Part shown: piece by piece, positions 52,197 through 60,809 of the stretch
Position numbering within the stretch: position 1 is the first letter of the stretch
Layout of the letters: each line of letters begins with the position of its first letter
NCBI RefSeq assembly: GCF_024320785.1
Contig: NZ_JANDBC010000002.1
Coordinates: 569,124 to 633,123 of the forward strand
Origin: Gracilimonas sediminicola
GTDB lineage: Bacteria; Bacteroidota; Rhodothermia; Balneolales; Balneolaceae
Length of the DNA: 64,000 nucleotides
Direction: 5' to 3'
Program-made: the position numbers and the translations under genes
The notes under the pieces: model-generated
The model's database searches: none
Told to the model about the DNA's origin: nothing
Seen by the model: only the letters and a program-made list of their open reading frames with translations

Positions 52197-54866
52197 ATGA
52201 GTGCTAAGAAAAAGCAGACTCCGCTGATGCGGCAGTATTTTAAGATTAAAGACGAACATCCCGGCACTATTCTACTATTTCGGGTTGGAGATTTTTATGA
52301 GACTTTTGCTGATGATGCCCAGCTGGTAAGTAAAGAATTGGGCATTACGCTCACCAAGCGAAATAATGGCGGTGATCAAACTCCCCTTGCCGGCTTTCCC
52401 TACCATGCCCTGGACAATTACCTGCCCAAACTGGTTAAAAAGGGGTATAAAGTAGCGGTTTGTGATCAAACCGAAGATCCCGAAGAAGCCAAGAAAGCCG
52501 GGCGTAAAATTGTGGAGCGGGAAGTTACCGAGATCACAACACCCGGCGTTACCATGTCGGAAAAGCTGTTGGATCACAAACGAAATAATTATATCGCCTC
52601 CCTCCATTGGGATGGCTCAACAGTCGGGGTTGCCTTCTCTGATATATCTACCGGGGAGTTTGCCCTCAGTCATGTAGATGAAAAGAACCTGGACAGCCTG
52701 CTTGCCGCCATCCAGCCATCAGAAATTCTGGTTCAGCAAAAAAAGAAGAACAAGCTGGACGAAAAGCTCACCCACCATAACATAAGTTATATCGAGGATT
52801 GGGTATATGATGGGGATTACGGATATAACCTGCTCACCGAACATTTTGAGACCCACTCCCTTAAAGGTTTTGGTGTTGAGAACCTGAAAGTGGCTCATGT
52901 TGCCGCCGGCTCTCTGATGCATTACATGCAGGAAACGCAGAAAGCTTATTTACGTCACCTGCGCCGGCTGTACGCCTATGAAAGCAGTGAATTTATGAGC
53001 CTGGATGCCGCCACCAAACGGAACTTGGAACTCACCGCCAGTATTCAGGAAGGCGGAACGGACGGCACGTTAATTTCCATACTTGATGACACCTGCACGG
53101 CTATGGGCGGGCGTTTACTGCGCCGTTGGATTATGCGTCCGTTAAAAAGACTGAAGCCCGTTCAGCAGCGCCTCGATGCGGTTGAAAAGCTCTACAAAAA
53201 TACCGACATCCGGCAAACCCTCCGTGAAGAATTGGAGCAGGTTGGCGATATGGAGCGACTCATTTCCCGGATTGCGGTTGGCCGTACTAACGCACGTGAC
53301 GTGGTTCAGCTGAAACTTTCTCTGGCTCAAATTCCGAGACTGAAATCCCAGTTTTCAGGTATTGATGATCCACTACTTGAGAATATTTCGAGCCGATTAA
53401 AATTGTTAATTGAAGTTCAGGAACGAATTAATACTGCCCTTAAAGACGATCCACCGGCCAGTGTGCGAGACGGTGGCATGATTGAAGACGGGTTTAACGA
53501 TGAGCTGGATGAACTTCGCGATATCGCCAAGAACGGAAAAAAGTATATAGCCAAGATTAAAGACGACCTGGCGAAAGAGCATAATATTCCCTCCCTCAAA
53601 ATCGGCTATAACAAAGTGTTTGGCTACTACATTGAAGTAACCAACACGCATAAAGACAAAGTGCCGGAAAGTTTTATCCGAAAGCAAACGCTGGTGAATT
53701 CCGAGCGCTACATCACCCCGGAACTGAAAGAGGTGGAAGAGAAAGTACTATCTGCTGAGGAACGCAGCAAAACCCTGGAGTATGAATTGTTTGAAGAACT
53801 GAGGCTGTATGTTGCCGAGTTTGCCGATGACGTTCAGCAGGTTTCTCACGCCATTGCCGAGCTGGATTGCCTGCAGGGTTTTGCCGAAATCGCCTTCCGG
53901 AATAATTATGCCAAACCGGAAGTGGGTGATCATGAAGAAATTGACATCAAAAAAGGTAGGCACCCCGTAGTTGAAAAGTCGCTGCCTATGGGTGAGCCAT
54001 TTATACCCAACGACATTAAGCTGGATAACGACGAACAGCAGATTCTGATTATTACCGGGCCCAATATGGCCGGTAAAAGTATCATTCTCCGCCAAACCGG
54101 ACTCATTGTCTTGCTGGCCCAGGTAGGAAGTTTTGTTCCTGCCAAAGAAGCCAAAATCGGCCTGGTGGATAAAATCTTTACCCGGGTAGGCGCTTCAGAT
54201 AACCTGGCTGCAGGGGAAAGTACGTTCCTGGTTGAAATGAACGAAGCGGCCAACATTCTCAACAATGCCACTCCACGGTCCTTGATTTTACTGGATGAAG
54301 TGGGTCGCGGAACTTCTACTTTTGACGGGTTGAGTATCGCCTGGTCGCTGGCTGAGTATTTACATAACCATGCGCCTGTGGCTGCAAAAACCCTCTTCGC
54401 CACGCATTACCATGAGCTGAATGAACTGGAGCAGATGTATGAGCGAACCAAAAATTTCAACGTTCAGGTAAAAGAACATGACGACAAGGTGGTGTTTCTG
54501 CGGAAGCTCATCCCGGGCGGAGCCGATCATAGTTATGGAATTCAGGTAGCCGACATGGCCGGACTCCCGCAGGTTGTAATTGAACGGGCCAAAGAGATCC
54601 TGAAGAACCTGGAAAGTCACAGCCTCGACATCACCAACAAAAACGGGACTATTGAGAATGAGGCTTCATCGAAAAAAGAAGCGGCCAAGAATCTCTCTGA
54701 GAAAGTAGAAAAACAGCCCGAAACCTCTCAGATGACGATGTTCCAAACACACGTAGATCCCCGAATTGAAACCGTACTGAATAAACTGGAAGCCACAGAT
54801 CCGAACCGAATGACACCGATTGAGGCGCTGATGCTGATAACCGAATTAAAACGCCTGGTTGATTAA
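52197..54866 (+). CDS. mutS: DNA mismatch repair protein MutS
   Basis: An 889-aa protein of full length. The mismatch-binding domain I carries FRVGDFYETF with the intercalating Phe and its Glu. Connector, lever and clamp domains follow, and the ATPase domain has Walker A TGPNMAGKS, LLDEVGRGTSTFDG, and ATHYHEL. A late QMTMF is a likely beta-clamp binding motif. It recognises mismatches after replication. It is followed by a long hairpin and era. Confidence 0.98.
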   Translation: MSAKKKQTPLMRQYFKIKDEHPGTILLFRVGDFYETFADDAQLVSKELGITLTKRNNGGDQTPLAGFPYHALDNYLPKLVKKGYKVAVCDQTEDPEEAKKAGRKIVEREVTEITTPGVTMSEKLLDHKRNNYIASLHWDGSTVGVAFSDISTGEFALSHVDEKNLDSLLAAIQPSEILVQQKKKNKLDEKLTHHNISYIEDWVYDGDYGYNLLTEHFETHSLKGFGVENLKVAHVAAGSLMHYMQETQKAYLRHLRRLYAYESSEFMSLDAATKRNLELTASIQEGGTDGTLISILDDTCTAMGGRLLRRWIMRPLKRLKPVQQRLDAVEKLYKNTDIRQTLREELEQVGDMERLISRIAVGRTNARDVVQLKLSLAQIPRLKSQFSGIDDPLLENISSRLKLLIEVQERINTALKDDPPASVRDGGMIEDGFNDELDELRDIAKNGKKYIAKIKDDLAKEHNIPSLKIGYNKVFGYYIEVTNTHKDKVPESFIRKQTLVNSERYITPELKEVEEKVLSAEERSKTLEYELFEELRLYVAEFADDVQQVSHAIAELDCLQGFAEIAFRNNYAKPEVGDHEEIDIKKGRHPVVEKSLPMGEPFIPNDIKLDNDEQQILIITGPNMAGKSIILRQTGLIVLLAQVGSFVPAKEAKIGLVDKIFTRVGASDNLAAGESTFLVEMNEAANILNNATPRSLILLDEVGRGTSTFDGLSIAWSLAEYLHNHAPVAAKTLFATHYHELNELEQMYERTKNFNVQVKEHDDKVVFLRKLIPGGADHSYGIQVADMAGLPQVVIERAKEILKNLESHSLDITNKNGTIENEASSKKEAAKNLSEKVEKQPETSQMTMFQTHVDPRIETVLNKLEATDPNRMTPIEALMLITELKRLVD

Positions 54867-54867
54867 G

Positions 54868-54956
54868 AATGTGTTGACGTGTTAAAGTGCTTATGTGTGT
54901 TCTGTGCAAGCCTAAAAACACATAAGCACTTTAACACGTTAGCACGTCAACACATT
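54868..54956. repeat. Long hairpin of 8-bp micro-repeats between mutS and era
   Basis: The left arm (54868-54901) and right arm (54917-54956) form an almost perfect hairpin. The left arm is made of 8-mers GTGTTGAC, GTGTTAAA, GTGCTTAT, GTGTGTTC. The complement of the right arm is GTGTTGAC, GTGCTAAC, GTGTTAAA, GTGCTTAT, GTGTTTTT, one unit more. The arms therefore differ by exactly one 8-bp unit. Confidence 0.9.
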
Positions 54957-54961
54957 AATAC

Positions 54962-55852
54962 ATGAAAAAAATGGAAGACAAACCCCACAAATCCGGATAT
55001 GTAGCAATTATCGGGAAGCCGAATGCCGGTAAATCTACCCTGATGAATTATATTCTGGGCGCCAAGATTTCCATCACTACCCATAAGGCACAAACGACCC
55101 GTCATCAGATTGTGGGAATATTTTCGGATGAGGATACTCAGATCGTTTTTCTGGATACTCCCGGTGTTATCTCACCAAGGTATGAGCTTCAAAAAGCGAT
55201 GATGAAAACCGTGGAGCGTGCACGTAGTGATGCCGATGTGATCCTCTTCATCCATGACCCTATGGATAAGCACCCTACAGATGATGTAATTGAACTTATA
55301 AAATCCATCAACAAACCGGTGTTCCTGGTTGTTAATAAAATGGATGCCGCAAATGATGAAAAAGCCCGCAAATCGGCCGAGCAGATTCAAGAGAAACTGA
55401 AGATTCGCTCCACACATTATATCTCAGCAACTGCCGGAACCGGCGTGCAAGAATTGATGGAAGATATTCGTGGATGTTTATTGCCCGGACCTCCCTTCTA
55501 TCCTAAAGAAGACCTAAGCGAGCATCCGGTCCGTTTCTTTGTTTCAGAGCTGATTCGTGAACAGATTTTTCTCCAATTTCACCAGGAAATCCCGTATTCC
55601 TGTACGGTAGAAGTAGTTTCTTATGATGCCGATGTGGACATTGACCGCATCCATGCCGACATCATCGTGAACCAGAAATCCCAAAAAGGCATGCTGATTG
55701 GCAAAGGCGGAACAGCCATCAAAGAGCTGGGCATTGAAGCCCGGAAATCGGTTGAGGAATTCATTGGCAAACAGGTGTATTTGGAGCTTCATGTGAAGGT
55801 CAGAGAAAAGTGGAGAGAAAAAGAAGGGTGGGTTCGTAATTTGGGGTATTAA
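54962..55852 (+). CDS. era: GTPase Era
   Basis: A 296-aa GTPase for small-subunit ribosome assembly. G1 is GKPNAGKST, G2 TTHKAQTTRH, G3 DTPG, G4 VNKMD, and the C-terminal KH domain carries GMLIGKGGTAIKELG. Length and domain order match Era. It directly follows the mutS hairpin and has no visible terminator before the repeat element downstream. Confidence 0.97.
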   Translation: MKKMEDKPHKSGYVAIIGKPNAGKSTLMNYILGAKISITTHKAQTTRHQIVGIFSDEDTQIVFLDTPGVISPRYELQKAMMKTVERARSDADVILFIHDPMDKHPTDDVIELIKSINKPVFLVVNKMDAANDEKARKSAEQIQEKLKIRSTHYISATAGTGVQELMEDIRGCLLPGPPFYPKEDLSEHPVRFFVSELIREQIFLQFHQEIPYSCTVEVVSYDADVDIDRIHADIIVNQKSQKGMLIGKGGTAIKELGIEARKSVEEFIGKQVYLELHVKVREKWREKEGWVRNLGY

Positions 55853-55853
55853 T

Positions 55854-56025
55854 GGAACGCAGATGACGCGTATACGACAGATTCCCAAATGACTTCGTTT
55901 GTTTTCACCTTGAGATTTTGATGTAAAGTCTTCTCATTTCAGAAATTTTATAACGATCTTAAATTGATTACACGCATACATTTAAGATCAATGAACATCT
56001 GTTCAATACCTGTCGTCTGTGTTCC
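55854..56025. repeat. Nested inverted-repeat element downstream of era
   Basis: Outer arms at 55854-55882 and 55997-56025 are inverted copies with about 22 of 29 matches (shared core GGAAC, CAGA, GAC, GTAT, ACAGAT). Inside lies a perfect 10-bp inverted repeat GATCTTAAAT at 55955-55964 with 55980-55989. There is no ORF. It looks like a small MITE-like or folded repeat copy, directly after the era stop codon. Confidence 0.6.
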
Positions 56026-56075
56026 CTCAAAAAAATAACTTGCGCCTTCCGAATTCTACTCTTAACATTAGTGTA

Positions 56076-56153
56076 ATGAAATTTTTCCGACAAAATATTA
56101 TCAGCTCTTGTGCAACTATGTGTTGCATGTGTATGTGCATGGCGCAGACATAA
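56076..56153 (+). CDS. Met/Cys-rich leader peptide of the methionine operon
   Basis: A 25-codon ORF whose second half reads SSCATMCCMCMCMAQT: five Cys and four Met codons within 11 residues, ending 382 bases before metY. A random 25-codon ORF would hardly have this composition, and it lies exactly where a trp-type attenuator needs it: base-paired segment 1 sits just before the Cys/Met run and the stop codon overlaps segment 2. It would sense charged tRNA-Cys and tRNA-Met by ribosome stalling. There is no clear Shine-Dalgarno, which is usual in this lineage. Confidence 0.8.
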   Translation: MKFFRQNIISSCATMCCMCMCMAQT

Positions 56154-56217
56154 GGGCTGAGATTACGTAAATAAATTTACACGAGCCCTTTTGAATGCAA
56201 CTCAGAAGGGCTTTTTT
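56103..56217 (+). promoter_or_regulatory. Ribosome-stalling transcription attenuator (segments 1-4)
   Basis: Segment 1 is AGCTCTT (56103-56109), segment 2 AAGGGCT (56152-56158), segment 3 AGCCCTT (56184-56190), and segment 4 AAGGGCT (56206-56212) plus a T-run to 56217. Pairs 1:2 (one G-U), 2:3 and 3:4 are mutually exclusive. The 3:4 stem extends to 11 bp (56184-56194 with 56202-56212, one G-U) and is the terminator. The 2:3 antiterminator encloses a perfect GTAAAT-AA-ATTTAC hairpin (56167-56180). A ribosome at the leader stop codon would mask segment 2 and allow termination; stalling on Cys/Met codons would free it. Confidence 0.82.
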
Positions 56218-56258
56218 GTTGGATTATATTTTAATCGTTCTTTTACAACAGTTGCATT

Positions 56259-56383
56259 CTCATTAAGAAAGGTGGAGGGATCAGGTCCTTTGAAGCCTTG
56301 GCAACCGTCCCGACAATTTATTTGTCAGGAAAAGGTGCTACGTCCTGTCTGTCACATAAAATTTATGTGATGGAAAAGATGAG
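56259..56383 (+). promoter_or_regulatory. SAM-I (S-box) riboswitch aptamer
   Basis: The conserved core is present: GGTGGAGGGA, then CCTTTGAAGCC and GGCAACC, and later AAAGGTGC and CGTCCTG, in S-box order. P1 is CTCAT (56259-56263) with ATGAG (56379-56383). P4 is the TCACATAAA/TTTATGTGA hairpin. It should bind S-adenosylmethionine and repress metY expression through the terminator at 56410. Confidence 0.93.
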
Positions 56384-56409
56384 TTCGAACAGATATTGGT
56401 TTTGACATA

Positions 56410-56447
56410 AAGCCTCTTTCGGATTCATCTCTGAAAGAGGCTTTTTT
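56410..56447 (+). terminator. Riboswitch expression-platform terminator
   Basis: AAGCCTCTTTC at 56410-56420 pairs perfectly with GAAAGAGGCTT at 56433-56443, followed by Ts to 56447. The P1 3' strand AGATGAG (56377-56383) can pair with TTCATCT in this hairpin's loop (56424-56430, one G-U), a plausible switch when SAM is absent. Confidence 0.9.
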
Positions 56448-56489
56448 GGTTTTAAGGAGCCTCATCAGAGAGATGCAAAATCTTAATAG

Positions 56490-57863
<1,374 letters not shown>

Positions 57864-57882
57864 CCACGATTAGTACTCCTTT

Positions 57883-57916
57883 GCAGGTTCGGTGGAAATC
57901 CGGGCCTGCTTTTTTT
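57883..57916 (+). terminator. Hairpin with T-run between metY and metX
   Basis: GCAGG (57883-57887) pairs with CCTGC (57905-57909), with an inner CGG/CCG stem, followed by seven Ts. It lies within the presumed operon and may cause partial termination, lowering metX-hom relative to metY. Confidence 0.65.
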
Positions 57917-57982
57917 AACAACAGAATTAAACTTAGAAAGTCCTTTATGCAAACCCCGAGGGATGCGCGAAACTGAAGAAAT

Positions 57983-59029
57983 ATGAACAAAGACATCAAA
58001 ATCACAACCCTGAATAAAAGCTGGACGACTGAATCCGGCTATAGTTTTAGTCATGTAGATATTGCCTGGAAAAGCTGGGGGACTCTCAATAAAAGCAGAG
58101 ATAATGTTATCCTGATTTGTCATGCCCTGACCGGGCATGCCGCCGCCGATGAATGGTTCAGCGGGTTGTTCGACAAAGGGGGCATTCTCAATCCTGAAAA
58201 GCACTTTATTCTGTGCATCAATATACCGGGTAGCTGCTATGGTTCTACCGGCCCTGCTTCCATCAACCCAGAAACGGGAAAACCCTGGCAGGCAGATTTT
58301 CCCGACATCACCATTCGGGATATCGTCGCCTTCCAACAGCTTTTGCTGGATCACTGGGATATTCAGGGCATTGAATTAGTGATTGGCGGATCTTTAGGAG
58401 GAATGACGGCGCTCGAGTTTGCGATCATGGATGACCGGATTAAATCGGCCGCTTTGTTTGCAATGGGAAAATCTCACTCGCCCTGGGCCATCGGTATTAG
58501 CCAGGCGCAGCGAATGGCTATTCATGCTGATGAGCGCTGGAATAACGGTTTCTATGACCCCAAAAATCCACCGACCAAAGGACTCACCGCTGCCCGAGCC
58601 ATGGCGATGCTCACCTATCGAACCCCGGAGAACTATGCCCGAAAATTTGGACGAGAAGTTCACCCTGAAAAGAGAATTTTCCAGGTCGAATCATATCTCA
58701 ATTACCAGGGAGAAAAGCTGGCAGGCCGGTTTGATGCAAACTCTTACATCACCCTGTCAAAGGCGATGGACTCTCACGATGTATCCAGAGGCCGGGGGAG
58801 TTTTGAAGAAGTGCTTGGAGGTGTGCATCAACCGGTATTAATTGTTGGATTTGAAAGTGACAAATTATATCCACTCAGCGAACAACAAGAACTGGCAAAA
58901 CTGATCCCCAACAGCCGGCTTGCCGAGTTGAAATCTCCCTATGGCCACGATTCCTTTTTAATTGAATTTGATCAGTTGAACACTCAATTACACTCATTTT
59001 ATCACTCACTCACTGAAGTAAAACCATGA
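57983..59029 (+). CDS. metX: Homoserine O-acetyltransferase
   Basis: A 348-aa alpha/beta hydrolase-fold acyltransferase giving O-acetylhomoserine, the MetY substrate. The catalytic Ser is in GGSLGGMTALEF, the Asp in VGFESDKLYP and the His in PYGHDSFLIE; CHALTGHAAADEW is the typical oxyanion region. Acetyl rather than succinyl specificity follows from pairing with MetY and is inference. It overlaps hom by four bases (ATGA). Confidence 0.95.
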   Translation: MNKDIKITTLNKSWTTESGYSFSHVDIAWKSWGTLNKSRDNVILICHALTGHAAADEWFSGLFDKGGILNPEKHFILCINIPGSCYGSTGPASINPETGKPWQADFPDITIRDIVAFQQLLLDHWDIQGIELVIGGSLGGMTALEFAIMDDRIKSAALFAMGKSHSPWAIGISQAQRMAIHADERWNNGFYDPKNPPTKGLTAARAMAMLTYRTPENYARKFGREVHPEKRIFQVESYLNYQGEKLAGRFDANSYITLSKAMDSHDVSRGRGSFEEVLGGVHQPVLIVGFESDKLYPLSEQQELAKLIPNSRLAELKSPYGHDSFLIEFDQLNTQLHSFYHSLTEVKP

Positions 59030-60126
59030 CACTAACACTTAAGAAAACAACTACCGACACTCATCAAGAGCTTTCCGTACAAAGAAAGAACATAAACCTT
59101 TTCATTGCCGGTTTAGGCGCTGTGGGAGGCACCCTAACCAAACTCATCCGGCAGCTGGATCACTCACTTTATGAGCTGAATGTGATCGGCGTTTGCAACA
59201 GCAAATTCACCCAATGGAACCCGGATATGGAGCAGGTAATCAGTAAAAGCCGGCTGACCGATGGCGAGCCTACTGACTGGAACAGCATCCCCGTCGAACT
59301 GGTAAACAGGAGCGACGGCAACCTGATTTTTATCGATGCCACCGGAAGTGAAATCGTTGCCCAACAATTTCAATACCTGTTGGACAACGGCGTACATATC
59401 GCCACGCCCAGCAAGCGAGCTAATTCATTTAGCCAGGATTATTTTGATGGGTTGATCAATGCAAACAATTCAGGCCGGGCACAATACCGGTATGAAACAG
59501 CGGTAGGTGCCGGACTTCCTGTAATCAGCACCCTCAAAACCTTACTGAACAGTGGAGATGAAATCACGAAAATCACCGGAGTAGCTTCAGGAACCATGAC
59601 TTACCTGTTCACCCAATTACAGAATGGTGTTCCATTCAGTGAAGCGGTTAAAAAGGCTAAGGATGGCGGATATTCAGAGCCGGACCCAAGAGATGACCTT
59701 TCCGGCGAAGATGTGGCACGTAAATTCCTGATTCTGGCACGCACCAGTGGCTATAAATTTGAACGGGATCAAATCCGGGTGGATACCCTTGTTCCGGAAA
59801 AGCTGATTTCACTTTCTACAGAAGATTTTTTGCAACAATTACCCGAATACGATGGCCATTGGAAAAGTCGCAATGCACAGGCTATGGTCAACAACCGGAA
59901 GCTAAGATATGTGGGCACGTTTACACCGGATGGCATCAGCGTTGGCATTGAAGAGGTAAAGGGCGACTCTCCCCTTGGCGGATTGCAAGGAACAGATAAC
60001 CTCATTCAGATTTACACCAAACGATATAGCACCTCTCCCATTATTGTGCAGGGACCTGGAGCCGGACGAGAAGTAACCGCAGCCGGTGTATTAGGGGATA
60101 TTATTGATATTGCGGGGATTTTGTAA
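59026..60126 (+). CDS. hom: Homoserine dehydrogenase
   Basis: A 366-aa NAD(P)-dependent enzyme reducing aspartate semialdehyde to homoserine. The N-terminal Rossmann motif is AGLGAVGG, and the catalytic and substrate region includes YETAVGAGLPVISTL and GVASGTMTYLFTQL, with YSEPDPRDDLSGEDVARK as the signature. It resembles the dehydrogenase half of ThrA/MetL, without an aspartokinase or ACT domain. It completes a hom-metX-metY set that supplies homocysteine, and it abuts the RAYT gene exactly. Confidence 0.94.
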   Translation: MTLTLKKTTTDTHQELSVQRKNINLFIAGLGAVGGTLTKLIRQLDHSLYELNVIGVCNSKFTQWNPDMEQVISKSRLTDGEPTDWNSIPVELVNRSDGNLIFIDATGSEIVAQQFQYLLDNGVHIATPSKRANSFSQDYFDGLINANNSGRAQYRYETAVGAGLPVISTLKTLLNSGDEITKITGVASGTMTYLFTQLQNGVPFSEAVKKAKDGGYSEPDPRDDLSGEDVARKFLILARTSGYKFERDQIRVDTLVPEKLISLSTEDFLQQLPEYDGHWKSRNAQAMVNNRKLRYVGTFTPDGISVGIEEVKGDSPLGGLQGTDNLIQIYTKRYSTSPIIVQGPGAGREVTAAGVLGDIIDIAGIL

Positions 60127-60726
60127 TCATGAGCTGAAGTACTCGTCAGTCTTCCAATTTTCGGGATTCCGCTTTATATAGTTTGAGATTGTTTCAAATG
60201 ATTTCCTATCTCTAATTATGTGATCGTAATATTTGGGTTGCCATTTAAAACCCGCATCAATTTTTCTGGCACCTTTAGTGACTCCAATTTTGAACCCCCG
60301 GATAATTGAAGGCAGGTTCCTGGATTGAGGTCCGAATTTGTTCAGTGATTTTTGACGGCTCCGGGACTGATAAGCTCGGTTTTGTGTATCTACGTTATTT
60401 CGGCCATCATTTTCTTTATTAATGATAATGATTCCATGAACATGATTGGGCATAATTACAAATTCACCCAATTTTACGAATGGAAAATGTTCTGGTATTG
60501 TCCGCCAACAAGATTCGGAAATTTTACCTATTTCTGTTAATTGCAGAATGTTTTGATTCGAACGTAGAGACACAAGATTATGTGTCTCTACGTTATGGAC
60601 AATGTCTCCGAAATAGTTCAATCGATTATGCGTACATATGGTCACAAAATAGACCCCGTTCCAATCATAATCCCATGATTTTAATCTTACAGTTTCTGTC
60701 CGATACCTACCCCGTCTTTTATTCAT
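60127..60726 (-). CDS. REP-associated tyrosine transposase (RAYT, Y1_Tnp)
   Basis: A 199-aa HUH/Y1 transposase-like protein. The HUH motif is in MPNHVHGIII, and a likely nucleophile Tyr is in QPKYYDHIIRD, followed by ETISNYIKRNPENW. RAYTs are single-copy, non-IS domesticated relatives of IS200/IS605 that process REP hairpins. Two segments of the protein (VETHNLVSLR and VDTQN) are encoded by copies of a REP-like palindrome, in the same frame. Otherwise the frame looks intact. Confidence 0.9.
   Translation of the reverse strand: MNKRRGRYRTETVRLKSWDYDWNGVYFVTICTHNRLNYFGDIVHNVETHNLVSLRSNQNILQLTEIGKISESCWRTIPEHFPFVKLGEFVIMPNHVHGIIIINKENDGRNNVDTQNRAYQSRSRQKSLNKFGPQSRNLPSIIRGFKIGVTKGARKIDAGFKWQPKYYDHIIRDRKSFETISNYIKRNPENWKTDEYFSS
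60561..60594. repeat. REP-like 14-bp palindrome inside the RAYT gene
   Basis: AACGTAGAGACACA at 60561-60574 and TGTGTCTCTACGTT at 60581-60594 are perfect inverted copies with a 6-base loop. A degenerate half copy lies at 60382-60397 (TTGTGTATCTACGTTA), in the same reading frame of the transposase. GTAGAGAC-type palindromes are widespread repeats in several phyla. Confidence 0.85.
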
Positions 60727-60809
60727 CTTCTCTTTCCCCTTTTTGCAAATCTGTCATTTTGAAACGACATTCCTCTAAAATAGAAAAATATTAATCAGCT
60801 GAAATCCTG

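Noticed and set aside
56154-56166. CTGAGATTA resembling the conserved part of a TPP riboswitch
   Set aside because: The partner motif ACCTGATC and the GGGGTGC start are absent, and the bases are explained by segment 2 of the attenuator and its flank.
60735-60775. GTCATTTTGAAACGACATT beyond the RAYT start, like a degraded GTCATTCTGA-type repeat
   Set aside because: Only part of the known repeat pattern is visible and no second copy was found in the window.
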